Assembly: GCF_011764565.1 (NCBI RefSeq)
Contig: NZ_AP022871.1
Coordinates: 6,324,320-6,388,319 of the forward strand
Direction of reading: 5' to 3'
Length of the DNA stretch: 64,000 nucleotides
Source of the DNA: Phytohabitans suffuscus
GTDB lineage: Bacteria > Actinomycetota > Actinomycetes > Mycobacteriales > Micromonosporaceae
The number at the start of each line of letters is the position of its first letter. Position 1 is the stretch's first letter. Positions 17,992-25,963 of this stretch are shown in pieces. The position numbers were made by a program, and so were the translations under genes. A model generated the notes under the pieces. It was given only the letters and a program-made list of their open reading frames with translations, did not search any database and was not told where the DNA came from.

Positions 17992-18323
17992 ACTTTCCGC
18001 GCACGGCAATCGAGGTGCCGCTGTCGGCTTGGAGGATGTGGCCGATGGTCATGCGCGCTCCGGCTGCCGCGGGTGCGACCGTCGTCGGGTCGGCGAGCGT
18101 CGCTTCGCGAACGGCGATCGGATAGGCATCCGCCATGCAGATCCTCGTCGTGTCGCTGCCCGCTGCGAGGGGCGCACACCCGGCCAGGTGCACTTCGCTG
18201 ACCTTGGAAACGTCGCCCGTCGCCGTTCCGGCGGTCTCGGCAAAGCGATAGATGATTGAGTTCTATTGACATGATGCCACGGCTGAGCGATCGTGTAGGT
18301 GTCGTCGTTCACAGGAGCGCAAC
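17992..18323. other. Intergenic region with promoter-like elements and an inverted gene fragment
   Basis: No intact gene is present. A decayed fragment of an E1-beta gene lies at 18076-18155 on the minus strand. A TTGACA-like element at 18266-18271 and an AT-richer stretch at 18246-18270 may form the promoter for the Rieske operon. Confidence 0.4.
18076..18155 (-). pseudogene. Inverted fragment of the E1-beta gene 5' end
   Basis: Read on the minus strand, about 75 bp match the start of the E1-beta gene at 21724-21800 with only about nine differences (for example CGACGAGGATCT, ATGGCGGATGCC and CTCGCCGACCCGACG). The translation MADAYPIAVREATLADPT parallels MADASRIAIREAMLADPT. The similarity ends there, so this is a remnant of a duplicated or rearranged dehydrogenase gene. 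Confidence 0.65.
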
Positions 18324-18542
18324 ATGAGAGAGCTCAAGCATCCGATCTCGGGGGCCGTCTACGGCGTGGACCCCGACCGCGACGGACTGGTGCGCGTCGA
18401 CGAGCGCGGTCAGATCGGCTGGTTCACGTTCCGCGGAGTGTGGCAGGACGGCATCAAGCTGCAGGTGGACCCTGAGCTGTGCGGCTGGGTCGGCGGGCCC
18501 GACGTCGCCACGGACCGTTCCAAGCCCTGGAAACAGATCTGA
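18324..18542 (+). CDS. Small conserved-looking protein upstream of Rieske oxygenase
   Basis: This 72-residue acidic protein (MRELKHPISGAVYGVDPDRDG, then GQIGWFTFRGVWQDG) has no recognised domain. An AGGAG ribosome site precedes the ATG, and it lies 68 bp ahead of the Rieske gene, so it is probably expressed. It might be a small oxygenase accessory protein, but that is a guess from position only. Confidence 0.5.
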   Translation: MRELKHPISGAVYGVDPDRDGLVRVDERGQIGWFTFRGVWQDGIKLQVDPELCGWVGGPDVATDRSKPWKQI

Positions 18543-18610
18543 GTTTCCCGCCTGGCCTCATCGATAGCGGCCGGACGAACACAGCGACGAGCGCCGAGTG
18601 AGGAGGCCCA

Positions 18611-20029
18611 GTGACCATCGAGATCGAGCAGGACCGGATGGAGCTGCTGAAGTACCAGGCGCCTGCGTTCGACCCGGGCACCTTCTACCAGCATGTGCTC
18701 GACACCGACACCCGTGAGGTGCCGGAGACGCTCCGCCGGCAGAATCCGCTGACCCAGCGCACCGAGGATGTGCCGGTCGAGACGTACTTCTCCCCGGAGG
18801 TCCACCAGCAGGAGGTCGAGCGGATCTGGAAGCGGGCCTGGCAGATGGCCTGCCGGGAGGAGGAGATTCCCGAGGTCGGCGACACCCTGGTCTACAACAT
18901 CGCGACGCTCTCCTTCATCGTCGCCCGGGTCGCCCCCGACGTGATCAAGGCCTATCCCAACGCCTGTCTGCACCGCGGCCGTAAGCTGGTTGACGAGGCC
19001 ACCTGCGCGACTCGGCTGCGCGAGTTCAAGTGCGCGTTTCACGGGTTCACCTGGAACCTCGAGGGTGATCTGGCCCTGGTACCGGCCGCCTGGGACTTTC
19101 CGGATCTCGACCCCGAGGGCTGGCATCTGCCGGAGGTGGTGGTCGGCCGTTGGGGCGGATTCGTGTTCATCAATCCTGATCCCGGCGCCGAGCCGTTCGA
19201 GGACTACATCGGCGACCTGCCGGACCATTTCCGCCGGGCGCCCTTGGAGGATCGCTACATCGCGGCGCACGTGGCGAAGATCGTTCCGTGTAACTGGAAG
19301 GCCGCGCAGGAAGCCTTCATGGAGTCGTTCCACGTGATCACCACGCACCCGCAGTTGTTGCCGCAGTCGTCGAACTTCGACGCACAGTACGACGCGTGGG
19401 GCAACTACTCGCGGGCGATCAGCCCGAACTTCCTGCCCAGCGCGTTCCTGTCGTGGTTTCCGACGGACCAGGAGATCATGGACGCGAGCGTGGATCGCCG
19501 GCTGGACGTCGAGCCCGCGGTCGTCGTGCCCGAGGGGGTGTCCGCCCGGGAACATGGCGCCCACATGGCCCGCGAGGCCGTCCGTAAGGTGATCGGTGAC
19601 GAGGCCGACAAGTTCTGCGACGCCGAGATGGCGGACAGCTTCTACTTCACACTGTTTCCCAACATCCACCCGTGGGCGGCGTTCAACCGTCTGACCTTCC
19701 GGTTCCGGCCCAACGGTAACGACCCGAACACCGCGATCCAGGACGTCTACATCCTCTCGCCGTTCAGCGGTGAACGACCGCCGGCCGCCAAGGTCCATTG
19801 GCTGACAGCGGAGGAGGACTTCACCGCTGGATTCGAGATCGGCGGCTACTTGGCCCGGATCCTGAATCAGGACCTGTTCAACATGCCGAAGGTTCAGGAG
19901 GGGTTGAAGGCCACCCAGAAGCAGACAGTCACCTTCTCCAAGTACCAGGAGTCGAAGATCCGGCATTTCTACACCCTCTACGACGCCTGGCTGTCCGAAG
20001 ACGCCGGAGTGTTCAGCGCGCCCCGATAG
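18611..20029 (+). CDS. Rieske non-heme iron oxygenase, large subunit
   Basis: This 472-residue aromatic-ring-hydroxylating-type oxygenase alpha subunit has the Rieske [2Fe-2S] ligands Cys119-x-His121 and Cys141-x2-His144, then the catalytic domain with NWKAAQEAFMESFHVITTHP, supplying the two iron-binding His residues. The third ligand (Asp) is not located with certainty. It hydroxylates or demethylates an organic substrate using O2 and electrons from a ferredoxin, and a [2Fe-2S] ferredoxin gene lies just downstream. No beta subunit or reductase is adjacent. The GTG start has GAGGAGG upstream. Confidence 0.88.
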   Translation: MTIEIEQDRMELLKYQAPAFDPGTFYQHVLDTDTREVPETLRRQNPLTQRTEDVPVETYFSPEVHQQEVERIWKRAWQMACREEEIPEVGDTLVYNIATLSFIVARVAPDVIKAYPNACLHRGRKLVDEATCATRLREFKCAFHGFTWNLEGDLALVPAAWDFPDLDPEGWHLPEVVVGRWGGFVFINPDPGAEPFEDYIGDLPDHFRRAPLEDRYIAAHVAKIVPCNWKAAQEAFMESFHVITTHPQLLPQSSNFDAQYDAWGNYSRAISPNFLPSAFLSWFPTDQEIMDASVDRRLDVEPAVVVPEGVSAREHGAHMAREAVRKVIGDEADKFCDAEMADSFYFTLFPNIHPWAAFNRLTFRFRPNGNDPNTAIQDVYILSPFSGERPPAAKVHWLTAEEDFTAGFEIGGYLARILNQDLFNMPKVQEGLKATQKQTVTFSKYQESKIRHFYTLYDAWLSEDAGVFSAPR

Positions 20030-20078
20030 ACCAGATCGTGCTCCGGCGGCCGAGTGCTCGCCTAGAAAGTGGAACCAG

Positions 20079-20311
20079 TTGAGATCTCGCATCAAGATGC
20101 CCAAGCTCGGTATGTCCATGGAGGAGGGCACGGTCACGGAGTGGCACGTGGCCGACGGTGACCGGGTCGAGGCGGGACAGATTCTCTACACGTTGGAGAC
20201 CGACAAGACCGCGAACGAGGTGCCGTCGCCGCTGGCGGGTGTCATCAAGCTGATCGCGGTGGCGGGGAGAGCTACCCGGTCGGTGAGGTCCTTGCCGAAC
20301 TCGAACACTGA
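20079..20311 (+). CDS. Stand-alone lipoyl-domain protein, one apparent frameshift
   Basis: A biotinyl/lipoyl attachment domain with the expected lipoyl Lys43 in TLETDKTANEVPSPLAG. The frame runs into the next gene only because a base appears lost in the G4 run at 20264-20267. Adding one G gives AGESYPVGEVLAELEH and a stop at 20309-20311, the normal end of a lipoyl domain, for a product of about 77 residues. The start is TTG 20079 or ATG 20097. It would carry acyl groups from the E1 pair encoded at 20.7-22.7 kb. No E2 acyltransferase domain is attached. Confidence 0.7.
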
Positions 20312-20315
20312 CCTT

Positions 20316-20663
20316 GTGGCCGACGAGCAGTCTCTGGCACCGCCACCGTCCGCTGAGGTGACGGTCGAGCCGCTCGGGGCGCGCATCGAGACACGCGACG
20401 GCGAGTCGCTGATCGAGGCCGCATGGCGTTCGGGTTTCTACTGGCCGACGGTGTGCGGCGGCCGTGCCGAGTGCACGGCCTGCGTTATCCGGATCCTCAG
20501 TGGTGGCGAGCAGTCGCCACCACCGGACGCCCGCGAGGCCGGCCAGCTTGAGCGGGTCAGGCGCCGAACTGGGGAGACCGCGGCCATCAGGCTGGCGTGT
20601 TGCATCCGACCCGCGGGGACGGTCGTGGTCGAAAAGAAGGGCGTGCGGCGCCGGCTCCGATGA
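20316..20663 (+). CDS. [2Fe-2S] plant-type ferredoxin
   Basis: This 115-residue ferredoxin has Cys47-x5-Cys53-x2-Cys56 (CGGRAECTAC) and a C-terminal Cys in RLACCIRPAG, the usual four-cysteine pattern. It most likely donates electrons to the Rieske oxygenase two genes upstream. GTG 20316 follows the lipoyl stop by 4 bp. An apparent lipoyl-ferredoxin fusion is rejected because the missing base explains it. Confidence 0.75.
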   Translation: MADEQSLAPPPSAEVTVEPLGARIETRDGESLIEAAWRSGFYWPTVCGGRAECTACVIRILSGGEQSPPPDAREAGQLERVRRRTGETAAIRLACCIRPAGTVVVEKKGVRRRLR

Positions 20664-20681
20664 TGTGTCCGGAAGCCGCAC

Positions 20682-20700
20682 GAATTAGCTAGCGATACAG
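20682..20700. promoter_or_regulatory. CTAA-core operator upstream of E1-alpha
   Basis: GAATTAGCTAGCGATACAG lies 29-47 bp before ATG 20729. It shares GAATTAGCTA with the site at 55758-55777. Confidence 0.55.
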
Positions 20701-20728
20701 CGTGAGAACTCGACGAAGGGCGCGCCCG

Positions 20729-21703
20729 ATGAAGCCGGACGACAGTACCCTGCTCGACATCTACCGCATCGCCCGGCGGATCCGCAGCTGCGACGATCTC
20801 TTCTGGTCGATGCTGTCGGCGGGGCAGGTGCAGATGACCTACTACTCCCCGATGGGCCAGGAGGTGATCTCGGCCGCGACGGGCGTCGCGCTGCGCTCCG
20901 ACGACTATGTCGTGACGACCTACCGAGGACTCCACGACCACATTGCCAAGGGTGTGCCGCTGCGCGAGTTGTGGGCCGAGTTCTTCGGCCGCGCCACCGG
21001 CACCTGCAAGGGCAAGGGCGGCCCGATGCACATCACGCACCCGGCATCCGGCCTCATGGTGACCACCGGCCTGGTGGGTGCGGGCCTGCCGATCGGCGTG
21101 GGCTTCGCCGTCGCGTCGGTGCTGGAGGGTGCCGACCGCGTGACCGTGGTGAACTTCGGCGACGGGGCCACGAACATCGGCGCCTTCCATGAGGCACTCA
21201 ATCTGGCCGCGCTGTGGAACCTCCCGGTGGTGTTCGTCTGCCAGAACAACCAGTACGGCGAGAAGACCGCGCTGCGTGACCACCTGACGGTCGAGCACAT
21301 CGCCGATCGCGGTGCGGCGTACAACATGCGCAGCCTCACCGTCGACGGCAACGACCCGGACGCGATGTTCGACGCGATCTCGGACGCGATCGGGATCGCC
21401 CGGGCCGGCAACGGCCCAACCCTGCTGGAGGCAAACACGTTCCGCTTCCGCGGCCACAACTTCGGCGACGACAACGCCTACATCCCGGACGAGGAGATGG
21501 CGGCAGCGAAGGCGAACGACCCGCTTCCCCGGTTGCGGGACCAGCTCATCTTCCGAGGCATCGCCGACCAAGCGACGCTCGACGCCGTCGACGCCGCGGT
21601 CATGGCCGAGGTGGAGGACGCCCGGAACTTTGCCGAACAGAGCCCGATGCCCCCGATCAGCGAACTGGGCACGGACGTGTACAAGACGGAGGTGGCGGTG
21701 TGA
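20729..21703 (+). CDS. TPP-dependent 2-oxoacid/acetoin dehydrogenase E1 alpha
   Basis: This 324-residue E1 alpha subunit has the thiamine diphosphate motif GDGATNIGAFHEALN ending in VCQNNQYG, and the conserved GKGGPMH and GLVGAGLPIGVG segments. It resembles acetoin dehydrogenase (AcoA) and pyruvate dehydrogenase E1 alpha of the heterotetrameric type. ATG 20729 has GAAGGG at a good distance; a GTG at 20702 is possible. The stop overlaps the E1 beta start (GTGA). It would decarboxylate or cleave a 2-oxo compound and load the lipoyl protein. Confidence 0.87.
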   Translation: MKPDDSTLLDIYRIARRIRSCDDLFWSMLSAGQVQMTYYSPMGQEVISAATGVALRSDDYVVTTYRGLHDHIAKGVPLRELWAEFFGRATGTCKGKGGPMHITHPASGLMVTTGLVGAGLPIGVGFAVASVLEGADRVTVVNFGDGATNIGAFHEALNLAALWNLPVVFVCQNNQYGEKTALRDHLTVEHIADRGAAYNMRSLTVDGNDPDAMFDAISDAIGIARAGNGPTLLEANTFRFRGHNFGDDNAYIPDEEMAAAKANDPLPRLRDQLIFRGIADQATLDAVDAAVMAEVEDARNFAEQSPMPPISELGTDVYKTEVAV

Positions 21704-22706
21704 CGACGCTGGCAGCGAAAGCGACGACGAGGATCTCCATGGCGGATGCCTCGCGGATCGCCATTCGCGAGGCGATGCTCGCCGACCCGACGGTGTTCGT
21801 GCTCGGCGAGGACATCGGCGACCAGAACGGCGGGGGCACGTTCAAGGTCACCAAAGGACTGTCCACGGAGTTCGGCGCGCAGCGCGTCCGCACGACTCCG
21901 ATCTCCGAACAGGCCATCATCGGCACTGCGATCGGTGCTGCGATCGCCGGCATGCGGCCGGTCGCGGAGATCATGCTGATGAACTTCATGACCGTCGCGA
22001 TGGACCAGATAACGAACCACGCCGCGAAGCTCCGGTACATGTCGGGTGGCCAGACGAACGTGCCGCTGACCATCCGGACGGCGACGGGCGCGGGCAGGGG
22101 TACGGGTGCCCAGCACTCGGACATGCTGGAAGCCTGGTTCGCGCACACCCCCGGCCTCAAGGTCGTGATGGCCTCGTCGCCGGCGGAAACGGTCGGACTG
22201 CTCTCGTCGTGCATCTTCGACGACGACCCGTGCATCTTCATCGAGAAGAAGGAGCGCTATGGCGTCCGGGCGCCGCGCCGGAGCCGGGGTACCGGATTCC
22301 GCTCGGCGTGGCTAATGTGGTCCGCCCCGGATCGGACATCACACTGATCGGCTACGGCGGCGCCGTGTCGGACATGGTGGCCGCGGCGGACCAGATGGCC
22401 CAGGAGGGCGTCCAGGCCGAGGTGATCGACCTGCGCACGATCTCGCCGTGGGACCAGGCGACGGTGTTGGCATCGGTGGCGAGAACGCGCCGTGCGGTGG
22501 TGGTGCACGAGGCGGTCCAGCAGTTCGGTGTCGGTGCCGAAATCTCCTCCCGGATTCACGAGGAGCTGTTCGGCGAGCTGGCCGGACCGGTCGCCCGAGT
22601 GGCCTCGAAGAACGTTCCCGTGCCGTTCGCCCGGTCGCTTGAGGACGCCTACGTGTACCAGGTCGTCGACATCGTCGAGGCGGCGCGCCGACTGACCCAG
22701 AGCTAG
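21700..22706 (+). CDS. TPP-dependent 2-oxoacid/acetoin dehydrogenase E1 beta, one apparent frameshift
   Basis: The beta partner of E1, about 335 residues. It has VFVLGEDIGDQNGGGTFKVTKGL, TTPISEQAIIGTAIGAAIAG and, after a frame change, ITLIGYGGAVSDMV, VIDLRTISPWD and VHEAVQQFGVGAEIS. The frame changes between about 22262 and 22280 and fits one lost base. It forms the alpha2beta2 E1 with the upstream gene. A degraded inverted copy of its 5' end lies at 18.1 kb. Confidence 0.84.
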
Positions 22707-22724
22707 CTGGCAAGGGTCGAGACG

Positions 22725-23129
22725 ATGACCGACGACTTGATCAGCCAGCGCAACGCGGTCCTCATGGAGCACATCGCCGCGGAAAACGACGAGGATGTCG
22801 ACCGCGTGATCGCCACGTTCACGCATCCTCGGTACGAGATCGTCCCCACCGGTGAGATCTTCGACGGCGAGTCAGGGGTGCGGCGCTACTACGCGCAGAA
22901 GGCGGCGACCCGGCCAAGTAACCGGTATGAAGTGGTCAAGATGCACCACTGCGACACGGCCGTCATCGTGGAGATCCGTACTCTGTCCCGCGAGCCGGCG
23001 CCGCCTCACAAGATCGACTTCAGGAGCATCGCGGTCTTCGAGTTCGATGGACCGCACCTGATGTGTGAGCGTGTCTACTACGACATGCAGACATACGAAA
23101 GGCAGATCGCCGGCCTGCCGCAGGTTTGA
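22725..23129 (+). CDS. SnoaL-like (NTF2-fold) protein
   Basis: This 134-residue NTF2-like protein has the usual NAVLMEHIAAENDEDVDRVIATF helix-rich start, then a sheet region with VYYDMQTYERQI near the end. It is only distantly similar to the SnoaL-like protein at 15263-15730. Members act as small isomerases or hydrolases, or bind polar substrates. It is 18 bp after E1 beta and probably in the same transcript. Confidence 0.7.
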   Translation: MTDDLISQRNAVLMEHIAAENDEDVDRVIATFTHPRYEIVPTGEIFDGESGVRRYYAQKAATRPSNRYEVVKMHHCDTAVIVEIRTLSREPAPPHKIDFRSIAVFEFDGPHLMCERVYYDMQTYERQIAGLPQV

Positions 23130-23163
23130 TCTGCGGCGGGCCGGCGGTCCCAGGGTCGGGCAG

Positions 23164-23955
23164 TCAACGCGAGCGGACCACGGTCACCAGGGCGGCGATG
23201 TCGTGGGCTGTGGTGAGCAGCCGGGACTCGACGACGGCGATTTGCTGTCCGGCGCGCACGACCACGGCCTCGATCGTCACGGCGGCGCCGTTGATCCCGG
23301 TGGGGGCAAGGTAGGCCACTGCCAGGGACAGTGTCCTGCCCAGTTCGCTGCCGGTGCTGGCAAGGGCCTCCTCGGCCGCGAGCTCGGCGAGGAGGCCGAT
23401 GACACCGCCGTGGAGAGTTCTACGCCGGTTGAGGTAGTCGCCCACGCGTTCGGCGGTCAGGGTCGCCCGGCCGTCGCCCCGTTGCGAGGTCAGCCCGAAT
23501 CGGTCGACGAGGTCCCGTTTGGTGACGGGCGGCGGCACCGATTCGGCAGCCCGCGCGATCGGCGGCTTGCCGACGTCGCCGGTACGTCCAGCCAGCCACC
23601 AGGAGGTGCACCGGGCCACCATGCGGTCCTTGGCGTCGGTGATGACCCCCTCGACGTGCAGCGGGCTGATCTGATCGGGCGTGGCCAGGCGGGCATGACC
23701 GTGCAGCATGCCCGACCGGGGGAGCGTGGTGAGGATGTCGACATGAAGGCCGATGGTGAGTGCCGGCCGTGGGTGTCCCGCGCTCACCAGCGCGTTGCCG
23801 CAGGCGGTGTCCGCCACCAACGCGGCCAGTGACGACAGCGGAGTGGCGCGACCGACCGCGGCATCGTCGGGGATGGGCATGATCACCGAGGCTTCTCCGG
23901 GTTTGATCCAGGCGACAGCGATGCCGAAGGTCTCCATGATCGGTACGGCTTGCAC
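23164..23955 (-). CDS. Double-hotdog acyl-CoA thioesterase-like protein
   Basis: A protein of about 263 residues with two hotdog units. The first spans about 1-130 (PLSSLAALVADTACGNALV and LTIGLHVDILTTLPRSG), and the second 150-260 (RTLHGGVIGLLAELAAEEAL and LSLAVAYLAPTG). It resembles PaaI/ACOT-type thioesterases, which release CoA from stalled acyl-CoA. GTG 23955 is chosen because GAGG lies upstream; ATG 23937 is the alternative. It is the last gene of the operon starting at 27240. Confidence 0.7.
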   Translation of the reverse strand: MQAVPIMETFGIAVAWIKPGEASVIMPIPDDAAVGRATPLSSLAALVADTACGNALVSAGHPRPALTIGLHVDILTTLPRSGMLHGHARLATPDQISPLHVEGVITDAKDRMVARCTSWWLAGRTGDVGKPPIARAAESVPPPVTKRDLVDRFGLTSQRGDGRATLTAERVGDYLNRRRTLHGGVIGLLAELAAEEALASTGSELGRTLSLAVAYLAPTGINGAAVTIEAVVVRAGQQIAVVESRLLTTAHDIAALVTVVRSR

Positions 23956-23987
23956 GTGATGTGGATGCCTCGAGGCGAGGCCGGGGG

Positions 23988-24791
23988 CTACTTGGGGGCC
24001 CACGGTGCGAAGCTGGGTTCGCGCCGCTCGATGAAGCTGCGAACCCCCTCGCGGAAGTCTGGGTGTACCCGAAGTGTTCCCCGCCAGAGCCCCAGGGCTT
24101 CCTGCCGGGCCTCTTCCAGGGTCTGGGTCTGGGCGTGGAGCAGCTGCTCCTTCATGTAGCCCACCGCCGTCGGGGATGCCCAGGTCGCCAGCTCGCGGGC
24201 GTACTGCAGAGCGGCCGGCAGCAGGTCGCTCGGCTCGATGACGCGGTTGACCAGCCCCATCGCCAGGGCTTCCTCGGAGCCGATCACGCGGCCGGAGTAG
24301 AGCAGGTCGACGGCGTTGCCCCAACCCACGACGCGTGGGAGCAACCAGGCTACGCCGTGCTCGGCCATGATGCCGCGGCGTGAGAAGGCGGTTGACAGGC
24401 GCGCGGTCGAGGCGACGAAGCGCAGGTCGCAGGCCAGCGCCTGAATCAGTCCGACGCCGGCGCAGGCGCCGTTGATCGCCGCGATGATCGGCTTGGGGAT
24501 CGCCGTCGGGAGCGTCATGGGCCGCCGTTCGTGCGGCTTGGTGTCGATGCCGTTGGAGATGCCGTCCAGCGCCTTGGCGTCCAGGCCTGGGCAGAACGAC
24601 TTTCCTGCGCCGGTGACCACGATCGCTCGTACGGCGGGATTGGCCGTGCACTGCTCGAGCAGATCGAAGTAGGCCCCCTCCAGCTCGACCGTCCAGGCGT
24701 TGTTGCGCTCCGGGCGGTTCCAGGTCAGGAGGGCGACGCCGTCCTCGATGGTGGACAGAACCAGGGGCGCGGTCGTGGTCTCGGTGGTCAT
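23988..24791 (-). CDS. Enoyl-CoA hydratase/isomerase family protein
   Basis: This 267-residue crotonase has VALLTWNRPERNNAWTVELE, the oxyanion-hole segments TGAGKSFCPGLDAKAL and AAINGACAGVGLI, and a Glu in RRGIMAEHGVAWLLPR at the catalytic position. Its closest relative in the window is the crotonase at 15738-16547. ATG 24791 overlaps the acyl-CoA dehydrogenase stop (ATGA), which fixes the start. Confidence 0.86.
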   Translation of the reverse strand: MTTETTTAPLVLSTIEDGVALLTWNRPERNNAWTVELEGAYFDLLEQCTANPAVRAIVVTGAGKSFCPGLDAKALDGISNGIDTKPHERRPMTLPTAIPKPIIAAINGACAGVGLIQALACDLRFVASTARLSTAFSRRGIMAEHGVAWLLPRVVGWGNAVDLLYSGRVIGSEEALAMGLVNRVIEPSDLLPAALQYARELATWASPTAVGYMKEQLLHAQTQTLEEARQEALGLWRGTLRVHPDFREGVRSFIERREPSFAPWAPK

Positions 24792-25963
24792 CGAGGCTCC
24801 CTGGGCATTCCGAGCACACGCTCGGACACGATGTTGAGGTGGATCTGGTGGGTGCCGCCGTAGATCGACTCGGCTCGGCTGAGCAAGAAGTTCCGCGCGA
24901 ACGGGTCGAGGCTGTAGTGGGCTCCGACGACCTCGCCGTCCGGTCCGAGCAGGTCCATGGTGAGCTCGGTCAGGGACTGGTGCCAGCCAGGCCAGAACAG
25001 CTTCGCCAGCGACGTCTCAGAGCCGAGCTTGCCGCGTCTCATCAGGCGCGTCAGGGTACGCAGGTTGTTGTAGCGCATCACCTGAAGCTCGGCGTAGGAC
25101 TCCGCGAGCCGGTCGCGCATCACGGGGTCGTGGTCGAGCCCGCGGTCCTTGGCGAGTGTGAGCGCGGCCTGGAACTCGTTCTCGAACTGCATCTGGTAGG
25201 CCAGCACGGCGGTGCCTCGCTCGAACTCCAGCGTGGTCATCGCGATCTGCCAGCCCTGTCCGCGTTCGCCGACGCGAAGGTCGTCGGTGGTGACGGCGTC
25301 GGTGAAGAACACCTCGTTGAACTCGTCCCCCTGGAAGATGTTCATGATCGGGCGCACCTCGACGCCCGGTTGGTCCAGCGGCACGAGCAGCAGGGTCAGA
25401 CCTTTGTGCTTGGCGGCGTCCGGCTCGGTGCGGCACAGCAGGTAGATCCAGTTGGACTGGTGGGCGTGGCTGGTCCAGATCTTCTGCCCGTTGATGATCC
25501 AGCGGTCGCCTTCCTGCACGGCGCGTGTCGATAGGCTGGCGAGGTCCGATCCCGCGCCGGGCTCGGAGAATCCCTGCGCCCAGACGTCCTCGCTTGACAG
25601 GATGCGAGGGATGAACCGGTGCTTCTGCTGCTCGTTGGCGAAGGCCAGCAGCAGCGGTCCGAGCAGGTTGGTGCCCTGGAATCCGACGCGGTAGGGAGCG
25701 CCCGACTGGGCGTACTCGTACTCGAAGATCACCCGCTGGTTGACCGTAGCTGGCCGGCCGCCGTACTCCTGCGGCCAGCCGAGGCCGGTCCAGCCGCCGT
25801 CGTAGAGCAGGCGCTCCCACCTGAGGCGGTCCTCGTAGAACTCGTCGTTCTGGGAGCCGCCCTTGCCGATGAGGTGCGCGAACTCGCCGGTGAGGTTGTC
25901 CCGTAGCCAGGCGCGAATCTGGGCCGCGAACTGCTCCTCCTCCGCGGTGAAGCCGATGTTCAT
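24788..25963 (-). CDS. Acyl-CoA dehydrogenase family protein
   Basis: This 391-residue flavoenzyme has the signatures WAQGFSEPGAGSDLASL and GQKIWTSHAHQSNWIYLLCRT for FAD and substrate binding, and a C-terminal ESIYGGTHQIHLNIVSERVLG. The usual catalytic Glu of YEGT is Gly here, so the base probably lies elsewhere in the sequence, as in some family branches. It abstracts hydrides from acyl-CoA and passes electrons to ETF. ATG 25963 overlaps the preceding gene by four bases, so a longer open frame reaching 26680 is not the gene. Confidence 0.87.
   Translation of the reverse strand: MNIGFTAEEEQFAAQIRAWLRDNLTGEFAHLIGKGGSQNDEFYEDRLRWERLLYDGGWTGLGWPQEYGGRPATVNQRVIFEYEYAQSGAPYRVGFQGTNLLGPLLLAFANEQQKHRFIPRILSSEDVWAQGFSEPGAGSDLASLSTRAVQEGDRWIINGQKIWTSHAHQSNWIYLLCRTEPDAAKHKGLTLLLVPLDQPGVEVRPIMNIFQGDEFNEVFFTDAVTTDDLRVGERGQGWQIAMTTLEFERGTAVLAYQMQFENEFQAALTLAKDRGLDHDPVMRDRLAESYAELQVMRYNNLRTLTRLMRRGKLGSETSLAKLFWPGWHQSLTELTMDLLGPDGEVVGAHYSLDPFARNFLLSRAESIYGGTHQIHLNIVSERVLGMPREPR

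Noticed and set aside
18410..20137. 575-residue minus-strand frame opposite the Rieske gene
   Set aside because: It is antisense to a well-supported oxygenase and has no recognisable domain.
20079..20663. Novel lipoyl-ferredoxin fusion protein
   Set aside because: One missing G at 20264-20267 explains the fusion. Restoring it ends the lipoyl domain normally at 20311, and the ferredoxin has its own GTG.
20438..21571. Long minus-strand frame opposite E1 alpha
   Set aside because: It is a shadow of the E1 alpha coding strand.
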